Of a DNA stretch of 64,000 bases, positions 52,101-62,065 are shown piece by piece. Location: assembly GCA_965240325.2 (NCBI GenBank), contig OZ251225.1, positions 3,472,001 to 3,536,000 on the forward strand. Reading direction: 5' to 3'. The first letter of the stretch is position 1; each line of letters begins with the position of its first letter. The translations under genes were made by a program, and so were the position numbers. The notes beneath the pieces are model-generated. The model was given only the letters and a program-made list of their open reading frames with translations, was not told the origin of the DNA and made no database searches. The DNA comes from Rebecca billardiae RCC1528. Lineage: Eukaryota > Haptophyta.

Positions 52101-53685
52101 CTGCGCGGGCGAGGCCAACGGGCTCGCCTGGATGGCCGGCAGCGGCTCCACCTCCATCCGCGCCGCGCCCGCCCAGCCTCGCGAGGGCACCTTGCGCGCG
52201 GGCGCCGGCTGCCGCTCGGCGCTGGGGCCGTGCCCGACGCGCGGCGGCGATGAGGTCGAGCGCCTCGACTTGGACGGGCTCCCCGCGCCGCCGCCGCCGC
52301 CGTCCTCGCCCTCGTCGGTGATGGGCGGGAGGCGTTGCAGCGCCGGCGCCGAGAGGCGGCGCCGCTCGATGATTGCGCTCGGTGGCACAAAGTCGTCGGC
52401 GGCCATCTCGTCCTTCGCGTCGAGCGCGGCGAGGGCGAGCTCCTCGGCGCGCTGCACGCCGGAGTACTGCCGCCACGCCGCCTGGATCTGCCGCGCCGCG
52501 CGGTACACGACGTGCGACTCGTCGTGCGACAGCCCGGCGCGGTCGTATGCCGAGAGCTGGCGGTCGACCCGGCCGCGCAGCTGAAGCAGCGCGTCGTGCT
52601 GCGCCTGCGAGCGCTGCTCGAGCTTGAGCAGCGAGCGGCTGATCGCGTCGACGCGGCGCGTGAGCGCGGGCATGGCGAGCAGCTCCGACGCGGTGGGCCG
52701 CTCCTCCGGGTCCTTGATCAGCATCGCCTGCACCAGCTGCGCCAGCTCGGCCTTGGCGTCGTCCGGCGGGCGCGGCACGCTCACGTCACGCCTCACAATC
52801 TCCATCACGAGATGGCCGAGGTTCTTGCCGGCGAACGGCCGCCGGAGGAAGACGAGCTCGTACAGGATGCAGCCGAGCGACCAGATGTCCGCCGGCGTCG
52901 AGTAGGGCTTGCCCATCACCTGCGGGTGCGCGCGCGCGCGCGCGCGAGCGGGGGTGTCGCGCCGTCGAGCGCGGCCCAGCGGACGCGCGCGCGCGAGCGA
53001 GAAGGGAGCGCGCGGATGGATGGGGGCGCACCATCTCGGGCGAGAGGTAGTATGGCGTGCCGCAGATGGTCTCGGCGAGGTGCGCGGCGTTCGAGAGGTG
53101 CCGCGAGATCCCAAAGTCGCCGATGCGCACCAGCATCCCGCCCTGCGTGAGGAAGACGTTGCCCGGCTTCAGGTCGCGGTGGATGATGCTCTGCTCGTGC
53201 AGGTGCTCGAGCCCCCACAGCATCTGCGCGAGCCACGAGTACAGAAGGTCGGTGGCGAAGGGCTCGCCCCTGGCGGTCTGCTCGGTGATCCTGTCCGCCA
53301 TCGTGCCGCCGTCCGCGTACTCCATCACGATATCCAACAAGCCCGCCTTGTGGTTGATCACGCTTCCGTAGTACTTGATGATCACCGGGTGGTGCACCGA
53401 CGCGAGGATGCGCACCTCCGTCGAGGCGGCCGTGCGGTCCTTGGGTCCCATGTCGCCGATGGAGAGCCGCTTCGACACCACGTACAGCGACGGCTGCTGC
53501 GCGTGCTGCAGCAGGTACGCCTCGCCGCTCGCGCCGCGGCCGAGCATACGCAGCTCGCGAAAGTCGCTCAGCGGCACGAGGCCGTCCTCGCCGGAGTCAA
53601 GCTTGAGCTGCGCCGCATCGATCGTGTTGCGCACGAGGGGGCTTGGCGGCGGCATGCCGCCAGACGCCCTCGCTGGGCTGCGCAT
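46126..53685 (-). CDS. NEK-type protein kinase fused to PX, PH-like and catalytically altered phospholipase D regions
   Basis: There are three exons, 53685-53032, 52919-46921 and 46807-46126, giving 2,444 residues; the introns are 112 and 113 bp (GTGCG donors). Kinase, residues ~40-310: LGRGASGEAYLL, Lys72 (VVSKRL), HRDLKPGN at 169, DFG at 190, GTPYYLSPEM, then DIWSLGCILYELVFLRRPF, the NEK pattern, all intact. An IQ-like helix (RAARQIQAAWRQYSG) and a long Ser/Pro/Ala-rich linker follow. A PX domain (YRVRLFYRPREHTRGFRWEI, near 890) and PH-like region (WFVLKSNLLCYSLHPDSEAV, near 1110) precede the two PLD halves. HKD1 reads HGGRMVAVD and HKD2 reads LSRIAIADD near 2197, followed by DLLGDRDAEV. 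In active PLD both have H-x-K-x4-D; here His and Lys are replaced. The 6-kb exon spans kinase lobe to PLD, so the fusion is not an artefact of splicing. Confidence 0.85.
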
Positions 53686-54111
53686 GCTCCTAGCTCAGGC
53701 CCGCCCTCACAGCCGACTGGCAACAACCATACCTGGCAAGGGGACCAGGGCCATCGGTCGGGGCGGGCTGCCTTCGAGTAGCAGCTCAGGATCGAATATA
53801 CAAAGTAACCAACGCGCCGATGAAAATGAGGATACAATAATCAAGGCGCAGATAGCCGTTTACGGCTATCTCCCTTGATACGATACCGGCGATGTCGTCG
53901 CCTAATCAGCGAGCGGGTACGTAACGTCCGGACGCCGCACTGTCACAACCCGCCGCCATAACTTCAACTACGGCTCTGCTGGCTCAGACTGCATCAGTTG
54001 GTCCGTTCTGGCGTTGAGAAGGCTCACGTCTTCCCGCCTGTCGACGTCTGTCCACTCCGTAGCTAGTAGCATGATCACGGAGGATGATGGGCGCACTCTC
54101 AGCCGAGGCGC
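53686..54111. other. Intergenic upstream of the NEK-PLD gene, with a strong hairpin
   Basis: About 425 bp separate two minus-strand genes. The middle holds a hairpin (53840-53879). No gene is supported. Confidence 0.5.
53840..53879. repeat. Hairpin-forming inverted repeat
   Basis: ATCAAGG-CGC-AGATAGCCGT pairs with ACGGCTATCT-C-CCTTGAT around a TT loop; the arms match for 17 bp apart from CGC against C. It lies between the 3' end of the senescence gene and the 5' end of the NEK-PLD gene, so it could be an RNA 3' structure or a mobile-element relic. Confidence 0.8.
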
Positions 54112-55521
54112 TCAGCGCACGTATGCGCGGCCCTCGAGCAGCCGCGTGCGCGGGCATTTTGCGATCTGCTCGCTGAGCGCCTCGATCCATCGAGCGCGCG
54201 CGGCCTCATCCGCCGCCCGCAGGAAGTGCCGCACGTGGTCGCGCGTACGCAGCTCGAACACGCACGCACCTGCCGCCCCACCCGCGTCGGGCTCGCAGCT
54301 GAGCGCGGCGCCCATGTCCTCAACCGCCACCACGACGCACGCGCGCTCATCCGCGCTCGCCGCGCCGTCGTACAGCGCGAGGCACTTGGCGCGCAGCACG
54401 GCGCGCTGCGGGGCGCGTGGCCAGAGCCCCGTCAGCGCCGAGCGCCGCCACAGCTCGCCCTGCAGCACGGGCTCGCTCTGGAACCACTCGTCGTGGCTGA
54501 AGGTGTGGTCGGCTGACTCGATGGCGAGCTCGACCGCGAGCGCGTCCGGCGAGCTCACGAGCAGCGTCGCCTGCAGCGCGGCGGTGGCCACGTCGTCCAC
54601 GGCGTCGAGGCCGCGGCGCACGGACTGGCCGTGCTGCGCGCCGAGCCTGTGCGTGGCGACGCCGACAGCGGCGTCCTTCGCGTCGTCCGCGACGATGCGC
54701 GTCGCGCGCTTCGCCGCGTGGTACACGCCCATCGTGGCGGTGACGACGGCGCTGCCCACCTCAGCGGCCGCCTTGGCGCGCGCGTCCGAGGGCTCGCTGC
54801 CGCCGAAGCGCTGCTGGTAGAAGGCGGTGCCACGGATCTGGTCCGCGGTCACGCGGCCGACGCTCTTGATCACGTACGTCGTCGTGCTGAGCACCGCCGT
54901 CGACGCGCGCAGCGTCGCGCTCCCAACCGCCTGCGCGCTGTCGAGCGCTCGGCTCGTCCGCTCGGAGACGGGCGCGTCTGCCGCCGCCGCGCTCGTCGAG
55001 CTCTGCACGGCGCGGCCGAGCGCGCCCAGACCGGCGCCGAGGACGCTCGCGCCGCTCAGTAGCGCAGTGGCCGCGAGCCGCCCCGTCGCCTCGATCGCGG
55101 CTGCGACCGTGTTCTGCCCCGGTCCGTGCTCGCCGGCGTCGCTGCTCTCGACGGCGACCGCAAGCTCGCAGGCCAGCCACTCGCGCAGGTGGCTCGTGTC
55201 GGCGCCGGGCGCAAAGACCAGGGCGAGGCATTCGCCCTCGGAGGCGGACGATTGGATGGTCCACTGCTCGCGCGGCGAAGCACTGCCGCCGCTCGCGGGA
55301 GAGCGTGACACTGAGATGGTCGCGCCGCGCTTCAGCTGGATGCCCGCCGCCTCGCTGACACGCACGAGGGCGACGTCGGTGCCGGCCGCGGCGGCGGACG
55401 CCGAGACAGGGCCTTCCGCAACGAGTGTGAGCTGCTCGAACGAGCCGCCCTCGCCGCCGAAGCTCACCTTGAACAGCTGCGCATCACCAGCAGGGAGGGC
55501 GGCAGGTGCTCCGACCGCCAT
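54112..55521 (-). CDS. Senescence/spartin-domain protein with C-terminal PH domain
   Basis: A single exon encodes 469 residues from the ATG at 55521; the frame is open to 55659. Residues ~150-330 are the Ala/Gly/Val-rich, regularly helical 'senescence' domain of plant ERD7 and animal spartin: AAAIEATGRLAATALLSGAS, VLGAGLGALGRAVQ, ALDSAQAVGSATLRASTAVL, YVIKSVGRVTADQIRGTAFY, VGSAVVTATMGVYHAAKRAT. The C-terminal ~110 residues look like a PH domain: LQGELWRRSALTGLWPRAPQ, RAVLRAKCLALYDG, then CVFELRTRDHVRHFLRAADE and ARARWIEALSEQI with the conserved Trp. Spartin acts in lipid transfer and lipid-droplet turnover, and ERD7 relatives remodel membrane lipids under stress. A PH domain is not part of those proteins as I know them. 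Lipid-related function is inferred. Confidence 0.75.
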   Translation of the reverse strand: MAVGAPAALPAGDAQLFKVSFGGEGGSFEQLTLVAEGPVSASAAAAGTDVALVRVSEAAGIQLKRGATISVSRSPASGGSASPREQWTIQSSASEGECLALVFAPGADTSHLREWLACELAVAVESSDAGEHGPGQNTVAAAIEATGRLAATALLSGASVLGAGLGALGRAVQSSTSAAAADAPVSERTSRALDSAQAVGSATLRASTAVLSTTTYVIKSVGRVTADQIRGTAFYQQRFGGSEPSDARAKAAAEVGSAVVTATMGVYHAAKRATRIVADDAKDAAVGVATHRLGAQHGQSVRRGLDAVDDVATAALQATLLVSSPDALAVELAIESADHTFSHDEWFQSEPVLQGELWRRSALTGLWPRAPQRAVLRAKCLALYDGAASADERACVVVAVEDMGAALSCEPDAGGAAGACVFELRTRDHVRHFLRAADEAARARWIEALSEQIAKCPRTRLLEGRAYVR

Positions 55522-55946
55522 TGTCGTCCTTGGCTCAAGAACTGCATCACGACTGTTGAACTGAGTTGCCCATTGACGATATGTACATGATGCATGTATC
55601 ATACAGTAAGCTAAGAGCAGTGTAGTACTACTAGTAGTCACAGAACGACTGCCTGTCACTAGTGTCAGTAGTTAGTGACTTAGTGTCACCCGATGCCAAC
55701 GGCCCAACGATCCGGAACTCGTCCATCTGGCGGAGGAATTGTGTGCATCACTGCAATCTGCACCGCCGTGCCGCTGACAGGCCTCCTGGTGAGCAACTTT
55801 GGTGCCGAGTCCCCGGCGTGGGTACTGGGTTCCCGCGGCGTGACTTGAGTGATCGCGCCCAATGGCACTGCGAGCCAGCACCAGGTTGGCATCGGTGGGC
55901 GCACATGCTTGCTGGCGCGTGTACAGGCCAGCTCGAGCCGCCAGGC
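55522..55946. other. Intergenic between two minus-strand genes
   Basis: About 425 bp with short words such as TACTACTAGTAGT near 55625. No gene is seen beyond the TOM70 stop. Confidence 0.4.
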
Positions 55947-58095
55947 CTAGCGCTGCGCCGCCTGCTGGGCGACCTGCGCCTGCCGCTGCCGCGCGCGCTC
56001 CATCGCCGGGATGTAAATGTCCGGCGCCGCCTCGCACAGCGCGAGGTGCGCTGCTGCGGCCTCGCGCATGGAGAAGGCCTCGCCGAGCTCCTGCGAGCGC
56101 GCGCGCGGCGGCGCGGTGTGTGCGCGCGCGGGTGTTCAGCTCCGTGCACGTCGCTCCGCGCCGCGCGCGGCCGAGCGCCAGAACGCTGCGCGGTGCGCCC
56201 CCGTGCGCGCCCGCCGCTCAGTCGGTGCGGCCGCGCGCGTCCGGCTCGGCGTTGCGCGCACCTCCTTGGTGCGCAGCAGCGCGATGGCGCGGTCGTAGCA
56301 CTCGATGGCGCCCTTGAGGTCGGAGCGCTGCCACTTGAGCTGCGCGCTGTGGATCAGCGCGGCCTCGGAGAGCGGGTCCGCCTCGAGCGCGTGCGCGAGC
56401 AGCGTCATCGCCTGCTCGCCGCGCACGCGCGCGCGCGCGCGTCGCAGCGCGGCCGGGCGCCTGAGGGTCGGGCGGCACTGAGGGCCGAGCGGCGCGGTCA
56501 CGGCGCCGCCCCTCGCGCCGCGCCGGCCGCGCCTCGGCGCGCACCTCGTCGATGGCCTGGCCCTGCGACTGGACGAGCAGCGCGTTGGCTTTGTTGACGT
56601 ACGCCGCGGCGAGGTAGTGCCCGCCCACCCGGATCGCCTCCTCGAACTTGCCCAGCGCGCCCTCCATGTCGCCGGACTCGAGCAGGATCTCCCCGTGGAA
56701 GTTGAACACCTCCGCACTCTCGGGGAAGGCGCCCTCCGCCTCGCGGAAGGTCTCCGCCGCGTCTGTGCGCAGGCCGAGGCGGTAGAGGCTCATCGCGAGC
56801 TGCACGTACGTGAGCATCACCGACTTGTCCACCGCGAGCGCGCCGCGCAGCTCCTCCACCGCGCGCTGCAGCTCGCCGCGCAGCATGAACACCTGGCCGC
56901 GGTGGCAGCCGCAGTCCGCGCGCTCCTCGCCGCGCGCGGCCGCGCGCGCGCCGTCCATGTCCGCCAGGCAGCGCTCGAACTGCTCGCGCTCGAAGTAGAG
57001 CGAGCCGCGCTTGAGCAGCACGTTGACGCTCTTCTTTTCGAGCGCGAGCGCCTTGCCGTACTGCTCGAGCGCCTCGTCCAGCGAGCCGCGCACGTGGTAG
57101 AGCGTGCCGAGCATGTTGTGAGTCCGCCGCCCGTCCGCGCGAGCGCCCGCGCCCGCGCCGCCGCCGCCGCCGCCGCCGCCGCCCGCTTTGCCCCACGCGG
57201 CGAGCGCGGCCTCCCAGGCCGCGAGCGCGTCCGTGTACCGCTGCGCGTGCATCAGCGCGATCGCCTCCTCCTCGAGCAGCGTCGCGTGCTGCGCGGGGCT
57301 CGCCGCCGGGTCGCACGCGCGGCGCGCCGCCTCGGCCTTGGCCACATCCGGCTTGGCTCCGTTCGCCGGGCTGAGCAGCGCGCGGTGCCCAACGAACGAG
57401 TCGAAGAAGGTGCGGATGAAGACGGGGGAGGGCAGGGTGCGCGGTGCGCCGCTCGCCACGCGCTCCTCCGCGCGCTTCCGCCCGAGCATCTTGAGCACGC
57501 GGTCGGCCGCCTCGACCGTCGGCTGCTGCTCGAAGCACTTGAGCAGGCAGCTCGCGGTGTAGTCCAGCAGCGCGCCCGCGCAGTCACCCGCCTTCTCGCG
57601 CGCGGTGCCGCGGCGGTTGAGCGCCTTGACGTACGTGGGGTTGATGTCGAGCGCCGCGTCGCAGTCACGCACGCACGCCGCGTAGTCCTCGAGCATCGAG
57701 TGGCAGGCCGCGCGGTTGCAGTAGAACACCGACACCTGCTCGTCCCGAGGCTCGGGCGCGAGCTCGATCGCGCGCGTGTAGTCCTTGATGGCCTGGTCGT
57801 ACTGGCGGCCGGAGAAGCGCTTGTTCCCGCGCTCCTTCGCACGCTTCGCCTCGTCCCACGCCTGCGCCGGCGGCTGCGAGCCCGCCTGGGCAGGCTTGGC
57901 GCCAGCCTGCGAGGCGCCTGACGGCTGCTCGGACCGTTGCTTGCTCGCGGCTGACGTCGCATCGGCCACCTCGTAGCCAGCGTCCACCGAATGGTCGTCT
58001 GCCTGCGCGCGAGCCCGGCGTCGCCGGTACAGCACCGCGAGCGCCACCGCCGCGGCGGCCGCGGACGCCGCAACCACGATGGCTCGCCCACCCAT
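55947..58095 (-). CDS. TOM70: TOM70, TPR import receptor of the mitochondrial outer membrane
   Basis: There are three exons, 58095-56545, 56411-56262 and 56090-55947, giving 614 residues, the usual TOM70 length; the introns are 133 and 171 bp, both with GTGCGCGC donors and phase 0. The N-terminus is a membrane anchor (AIVVAASAAAAAVALAVLYR) followed by Arg residues, facing the cytosol. The first TPR block is KRAKERGNKRFSGRQYDQAI, FYCNRAACHSMLEDYAACVR, INPTYVKALNRRGTAREKAG, the clamp type that docks Hsp70/Hsp90 tails. TPR repeats continue (YVQLAMSLYRLGLRTDAAET), then AMTLLAHALEADPLSEAALI in exon 2 and AFSMREAAAAHLALCEAAPD in exon 3, which resembles the conserved TOM70 C-terminus. A Gly run (ten Gly near residue 328) is a linker. 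The ATG at 58095 directly precedes the anchor. Confidence 0.9.
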
Positions 58096-58404
58096 CGCTG
58101 CACGTCGCGCGCGCGACCGCGGGCCGAGACACGTTCGTGATTTTGAGCCCGACTTATTCGCGCGCGTCACGTTTATTCCGCCGCGTTTATTGGACGCGTC
58201 TCGACTCCCGATTTTCTGCCGCGCGCTCGATGATGCGAGCTGTCACACAGATAGATCGCTGACGCCTGTCGCCTGACGGCTGAGGCGTGAGTCCTGGTAA
58301 CGACTTGAGTCGGCGTCCCAGGCGGAGGCGGGTTGCCAACAGCAGCTGCACTGCTCAGCTCGAAGTGTTTCAGACTGTTGTCCCAGTGTGACACGTAGTT
58401 GCAG
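58096..58404. other. Intergenic between the 5' end of TOM70 and the 3' end of the GFA gene
   Basis: About 310 bp with no recognised element; it should include the TOM70 promoter. Confidence 0.4.
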
Positions 58405-59328
58405 TCAGCACGCATCCTGCAGCTGCTGAAGCCCGTCGTCGGGGATCGCGATCCATTCGGGCTTGTCACGCACGCAAATGTGCACCACCCGCCTCAGTGC
58501 GCGAGCCATGGTGACGCACGCAGCCGATCGGGAGCCGGGCTCCGGCGCGCTCGCTGGTGACGGCACGCTGCAATCCAGGGCACACGCTGAGAGCCACAGG
58601 ACGCCCCGCTGGCTGTCGTACGCGATGCTGAGATTCGTGCCACACTGCACGCAGAAGTGACGCCGCGCGAAGCGCGAGGTGCGCCGTAGCTCGAGCGTGC
58701 TCGCGGCGTCCCAGAGGACGTGCCGCTCAGCAATGGGCATCCAACTCATGAACGCGCCGCCACTGGCGCGGCGGCACATGGAGCAGTAGCAGTGCTGCAG
58801 CTCCAGTGGGGGCTCGCGCAGGGCGAAGTGGACCGTGCCACAGCCGCACGATCCCGTCTGGGCACCGGCCGTCAGGGCGTTGCGCGCGAGGGGCTGCTGC
58901 AACTGACGTCGCGAAGGCCATGGGTACCACCCCACTGCGATCGCCTTCGGGTTGACAGGTGCGACTGCCAGCCCCGGCCGGCCGGCCGCATCGGTGGCCT
59001 GCGTGGCTGGCGGAGCGAGTAGGCCTGCGGCTAGGTGCACCTTTTGTTCCCCTGGGACCCCGTGCGCGAGTCCGATCGCCGCGAAGCACCTCGGACAGCG
59101 AAGGAGTGCTTCGCCCAGCGCGCCTTGCACACCAAAGGCCAGCGGCTGCTCGCTGCCCGACAGCTTCACGACGGACAGCGGCATCGCGCCTTCCACGAAG
59201 AGAGGCATCGCGGAACCACTCGCGCGTGTGAGGGCGGGCTCATAGCGCAGCTCAATAGGCGATCGCGCTCTGAGCTCTCCACCGACCTCGCCACACAGGC
59301 ACCGCAGCGGCAGCCGCGCGGCCGCCAT
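58405..59328 (-). CDS. GFA/CENP-V-type zinc protein, two-domain
   Basis: A single exon encodes 307 residues. The C-terminal domain has the GFA zinc set: GSCGCGTVHFAL (Cys-x-Cys), HCYCSMCRRASGGAF (Cys-x-Cys-x2-Cys) and HFCVQCGTNLSI (Cys-x2-Cys). The N-terminal ~100 residues look like a weaker copy (RCLCGEVGGEL ... LLRCPRCFAAIGLAHG), so the protein may be a tandem GFA domain with a degenerate first half. Family members include bacterial glutathione-dependent formaldehyde-activating enzyme and animal CENP-V; most are of unknown activity. No targeting signal is evident. Fold and zinc binding are well supported, reaction is not. Confidence 0.8.
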   Translation of the reverse strand: MAAARLPLRCLCGEVGGELRARSPIELRYEPALTRASGSAMPLFVEGAMPLSVVKLSGSEQPLAFGVQGALGEALLRCPRCFAAIGLAHGVPGEQKVHLAAGLLAPPATQATDAAGRPGLAVAPVNPKAIAVGWYPWPSRRQLQQPLARNALTAGAQTGSCGCGTVHFALREPPLELQHCYCSMCRRASGGAFMSWMPIAERHVLWDAASTLELRRTSRFARRHFCVQCGTNLSIAYDSQRGVLWLSACALDCSVPSPASAPEPGSRSAACVTMARALRRVVHICVRDKPEWIAIPDDGLQQLQDAC

Positions 59329-59527
59329 CGGTCAAACCACTGACCAAGCTGCCAAGCAAGGTTCAGAGGTTCTGGTGAGGGTGGTGGTTGGTTGGGGGCT
59401 GGCCAGGGTAGGGCTGGAGGCTTCGGCCGCCAGTCTGATCACCCGGAGCCCGTTATAAAGGGGAATTTAAAAAGGTCATCGAGACCAGAACCTCTGAACC
59501 TACACACAGCCGACTGAAACGATGTCG

Positions 59528-60135
59528 TTACTTCGACTGTATGTAGCTACGTATCGTATCAGTTCGGCTCGGCAGCATGCTGGCGGCAGTGCTGCTTCTC
59601 TGCTTGAGGTGCTCGCGCTGCGCCATGCGCTCGACGACGGGCCGCTGGTCGCTCAGCCGGCGCGCCTCGTGCCGGCAGAGCGAGAGCACGCGCCACTGCA
59701 AGCGGGCACTGCTGCCCCGGCCTGCGCTGCGCAGCCGCGCACCGATCGCCAGAGGCGAGACCGAGCGGAGCTCGGAGCGGAACGAGGCGAGCGGCGCGTC
59801 GCGCCTGCCGCCGCGCGTGCGCGCCTGCTCCACCGCGCCGCGCCGTGCTCGCCCGCCGCCTCCTCGTCCGCCACGTCGGCCTCGAAGCCACGGCGGCGGC
59901 CAGCCAGCGCGGCAGGCCGTGACAATCGGCAGCCAGTGGCCGTGCGTGCTCGCCGAGTTGCTGCTGCTGCACCTCCGGCGCGGTCGACGACCGAGTTGAG
60001 GAGGAGCTCGCGCTCGGCGTCGAGGAGCGAGCTCGCGAGCTCGAGCTCGCCCTTCAGCCGCGCTAGCTCCGGGCGCATCCGGCTCATCTCCGCTGCGGCG
60101 TGCCGTCGCGGCGCGCTCCCGTCCTCATTCCTCAA
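59528..60135 (-). other. Possible relic of a coiled-coil gene, frame broken
   Basis: A minus-strand open frame starting at 60135 begins with a convincing coiled coil (RMRPELARLKGELELASSLL, then DAERELLLNSVVDRA), then loses character. In another frame further on (59833-59528) helix-like coding resumes (ASFRSELRSVSPLAIGARLR ... RRLSDQRPVVERMAQREHLK). I could not join the parts with the GTGCG-type introns seen elsewhere. It may be a decayed gene or one with exons I failed to place. Confidence 0.3.
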
Positions 60136-60315
60136 GCGACGAGCTCACGTAGTGCTCCGGACTCGGCTCGCCCTTGCGCGCTCCTCCTCGAGCGACGAAC
60201 GCGCCCGCGGGTAGGTTGTTGGGCGCGCGCCGACTTGGCGTGACTCGGCCACGCGGCCCGGCAAGACGACAGACCGGTGGGCGCGCTCGGTGAGAGCGGA
60301 GCGCGAGGGCTGGGC

Positions 60316-60745
60316 GAGACGGAGTACGGACGCGGGGCCGCCCTGCGAGGCGACAGGCGCGCTCGGGGAGAGCAGAGTGCGAGGGCGAGAGGCAGCGGCC
60401 GGCCGGCCCCCGCCACCACCTCGCGCACCGCGGCGTACTGCGGCGGCACGCGCACGCACGGTCCCCGGTCCGAGTCAAGGGCTCCATCCACGCGTCGCGC
60501 GGCTCGCGCCGGCGCGTACCGGCGCGAGTTGTGAGACGGAGTAGACGCGGGGCCTGTGAGGCGACAGGCGCGCTCGGGGAGAGCAGAGTGCGAGGGCGAG
60601 AGGCAGCGGCCGGCCGGCCCCCGCCACCACCTCGCGCACCGCGGCGTACTGCGGCGGCACGCGCACGCACGGTCCCCGGTCCGAGTCAAGGGCTCCACCA
60701 CGCGTCGCGACTCGCGCCGGCGCGTACCGGCGCGAGTCGTCAAGG
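60316..60745. repeat. Tandem ~215-bp repeat, two full copies plus a partial one
   Basis: Copy 1 (60316-60531) and copy 2 (60532-60745) both begin GAGACGGAGTA and share a near-identical core from GCGACAGGCGCGCTCGGGGA to GCGCGTACCGGCGCGAGT. A weaker partial copy precedes them (about 60265-60315). The sequence is very GC-rich and has open frames on both strands that I regard as by-products. Confidence 0.92.
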
Positions 60746-60949
60746 GCCTTGCCCCATAGTGCAATTTCGTCTGCGTGCTGTATATTCGTCACGAATACCC
60801 TACGGAGTGATCATCTTTTGTCTGCAGTGCGCCCTCTAGTGGCTTCCGCGGGAACCATGTGGCATGTCCATTTACGACCATGCACGTTCAACCGTATCGC
60901 GTCGGAAGATTGAACGGGAACCCCCTTGGTAGAATACCCTGCTACTAAT

Positions 60950-61105
60950 TCTATGATTTAAAGACACAGGCACGAGGGCGCAGCTCTCCTGATTCGTCTG
61001 TCGAAGTACTGATTGGAGACAGAGGGTGTGAGCGCGTTCGGGCCGCGGGTGAGGACCTAGTCGTCGTCGATGCCGGATGCCCAGGGATGCCGCTGAAGTG
61101 TAGGA
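60950..61105. repeat. Dispersed repeat, copy 2
   Basis: This copy shares the ~44-bp core AAAGACACAGGCACGAGGGC...GATTCGTCTGTCG with 28187-28330, followed by looser similarity (GGTGTGAGCGCGTTC, CCCAGGGATG). A partial third copy lies near 14330. Confidence 0.85.
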
Positions 61106-61369
61106 CCCCCGTGCACATGCACTTTTTAAAAACACGTCCGGCCCTGGGTCCGGTTGGTCCCGGACTGGCGACCAAGTTTTGTTCCGTATGAATATTTACA
61201 ACAAATCGCAGCTAGATATTCGTTCACTACCCAGATATACTGCTGACAAAGGCACGTCCACAGGCTCACGTCCGTCCATCGACATATGCGGAATGGCGCG
61301 GGCGCGCTTATTTCGTCAATCGCGTAGTCTTGCTAATGGACTAATGGAGAGCAATGGGCCAATGTACCC

Positions 61370-61530
61370 CTCGAAAAAGCGAAAACTCACCCTCCAACAG
61401 CCCTCAAAATCGTCCCCCGTCCCCTTTTCTTTGATCAAAAGATCGTCTTTTAGTTTTTGACAACGTAGTGAGGGCCCCCGGCGGGGCTCCACGCTACGCG
61501 CTCCGCCCTACACCGCGGGCCATAATATTT
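61370..61530 (-). repeat. Inverted copy of the repeat at 61674 and 62863
   Basis: Read on the minus strand this has GGAGCGCGTAGCGTGGAGCC, TTTTGATCAAAGAAAAGGGG and ACGGGGGACGATTTTGAGGG, matching the two direct copies downstream with small changes. With the copy at 61674 it forms a ~150-bp-armed inverted pair around ~145 bp; the inner ends read ACCGCGGGCCAT and ATGGCCCGCGGT. Confidence 0.8.
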
Positions 61531-61673
61531 TAGTTCATCAGTTACTCGCAGAGTAGTGGCTCAGAAGAGTCGCGTGAGTGACTGGCTGATGGCGATGCTG
61601 CTCGGCTGCCTGCATGTGAGATCGAATTATATGGCGGGCGCAATAATATATATTAGCCCGTAGTCCATAGCTT

Positions 61674-62065
61674 ATGGCCCGCGGTGCAGGGCGGAGCGCG
61701 CAGCGTGGAGCCCGCACCAGCGGGCCCGAACCACGTTTCAAAAAGATCTTTGATCAAAGAAAAAAGGGACGGGGCGGTGTTTTCCAGAGTGGGGAGACCG
61801 AGTTTCGATTTTTTGAGACCTCCTTACACATGGATTAAGCGTCGAAAAAGGTCGCGCCCGCCGTCTTGAATAGTGAACAGAGGAATCAACGAAACCCACG
61901 CCCAAGTGTGCCAGGCTGGGTAAATTTTGTGGGTAGACTCTCGTTCATGTGTGATAGTTTGCCTCTGCCTTGATGAATATGTCATATGAACTTGGCTTCG
62001 CGGCGGTTGGTATCTAGAGTCTAAAACCCGCAAGCCTTATTGAAAATACCCGCGCAGCTATTCGT
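61674..62065 (+). repeat. ~390-bp dispersed element, direct copy 1
   Basis: It starts ATGGCCCGCGGTGCAGGGCG, passes through TTTCAAAAAGATCTTTGATC and CGTCTTGAATAGTGAACAGA, and ends TTGAAAATACCCGCGCAGCT. The first ~270 bp are highly similar to 62863-63130; the next ~100 bp are not; the last ~25 bp match again. Confidence 0.88.

Noticed and set aside
60132-60764. Overlapping Arg/Ala-rich open frames on both strands
   Set aside because: They lie in the 215-bp tandem repeat and repeat its sequence; no sign of coding selection.
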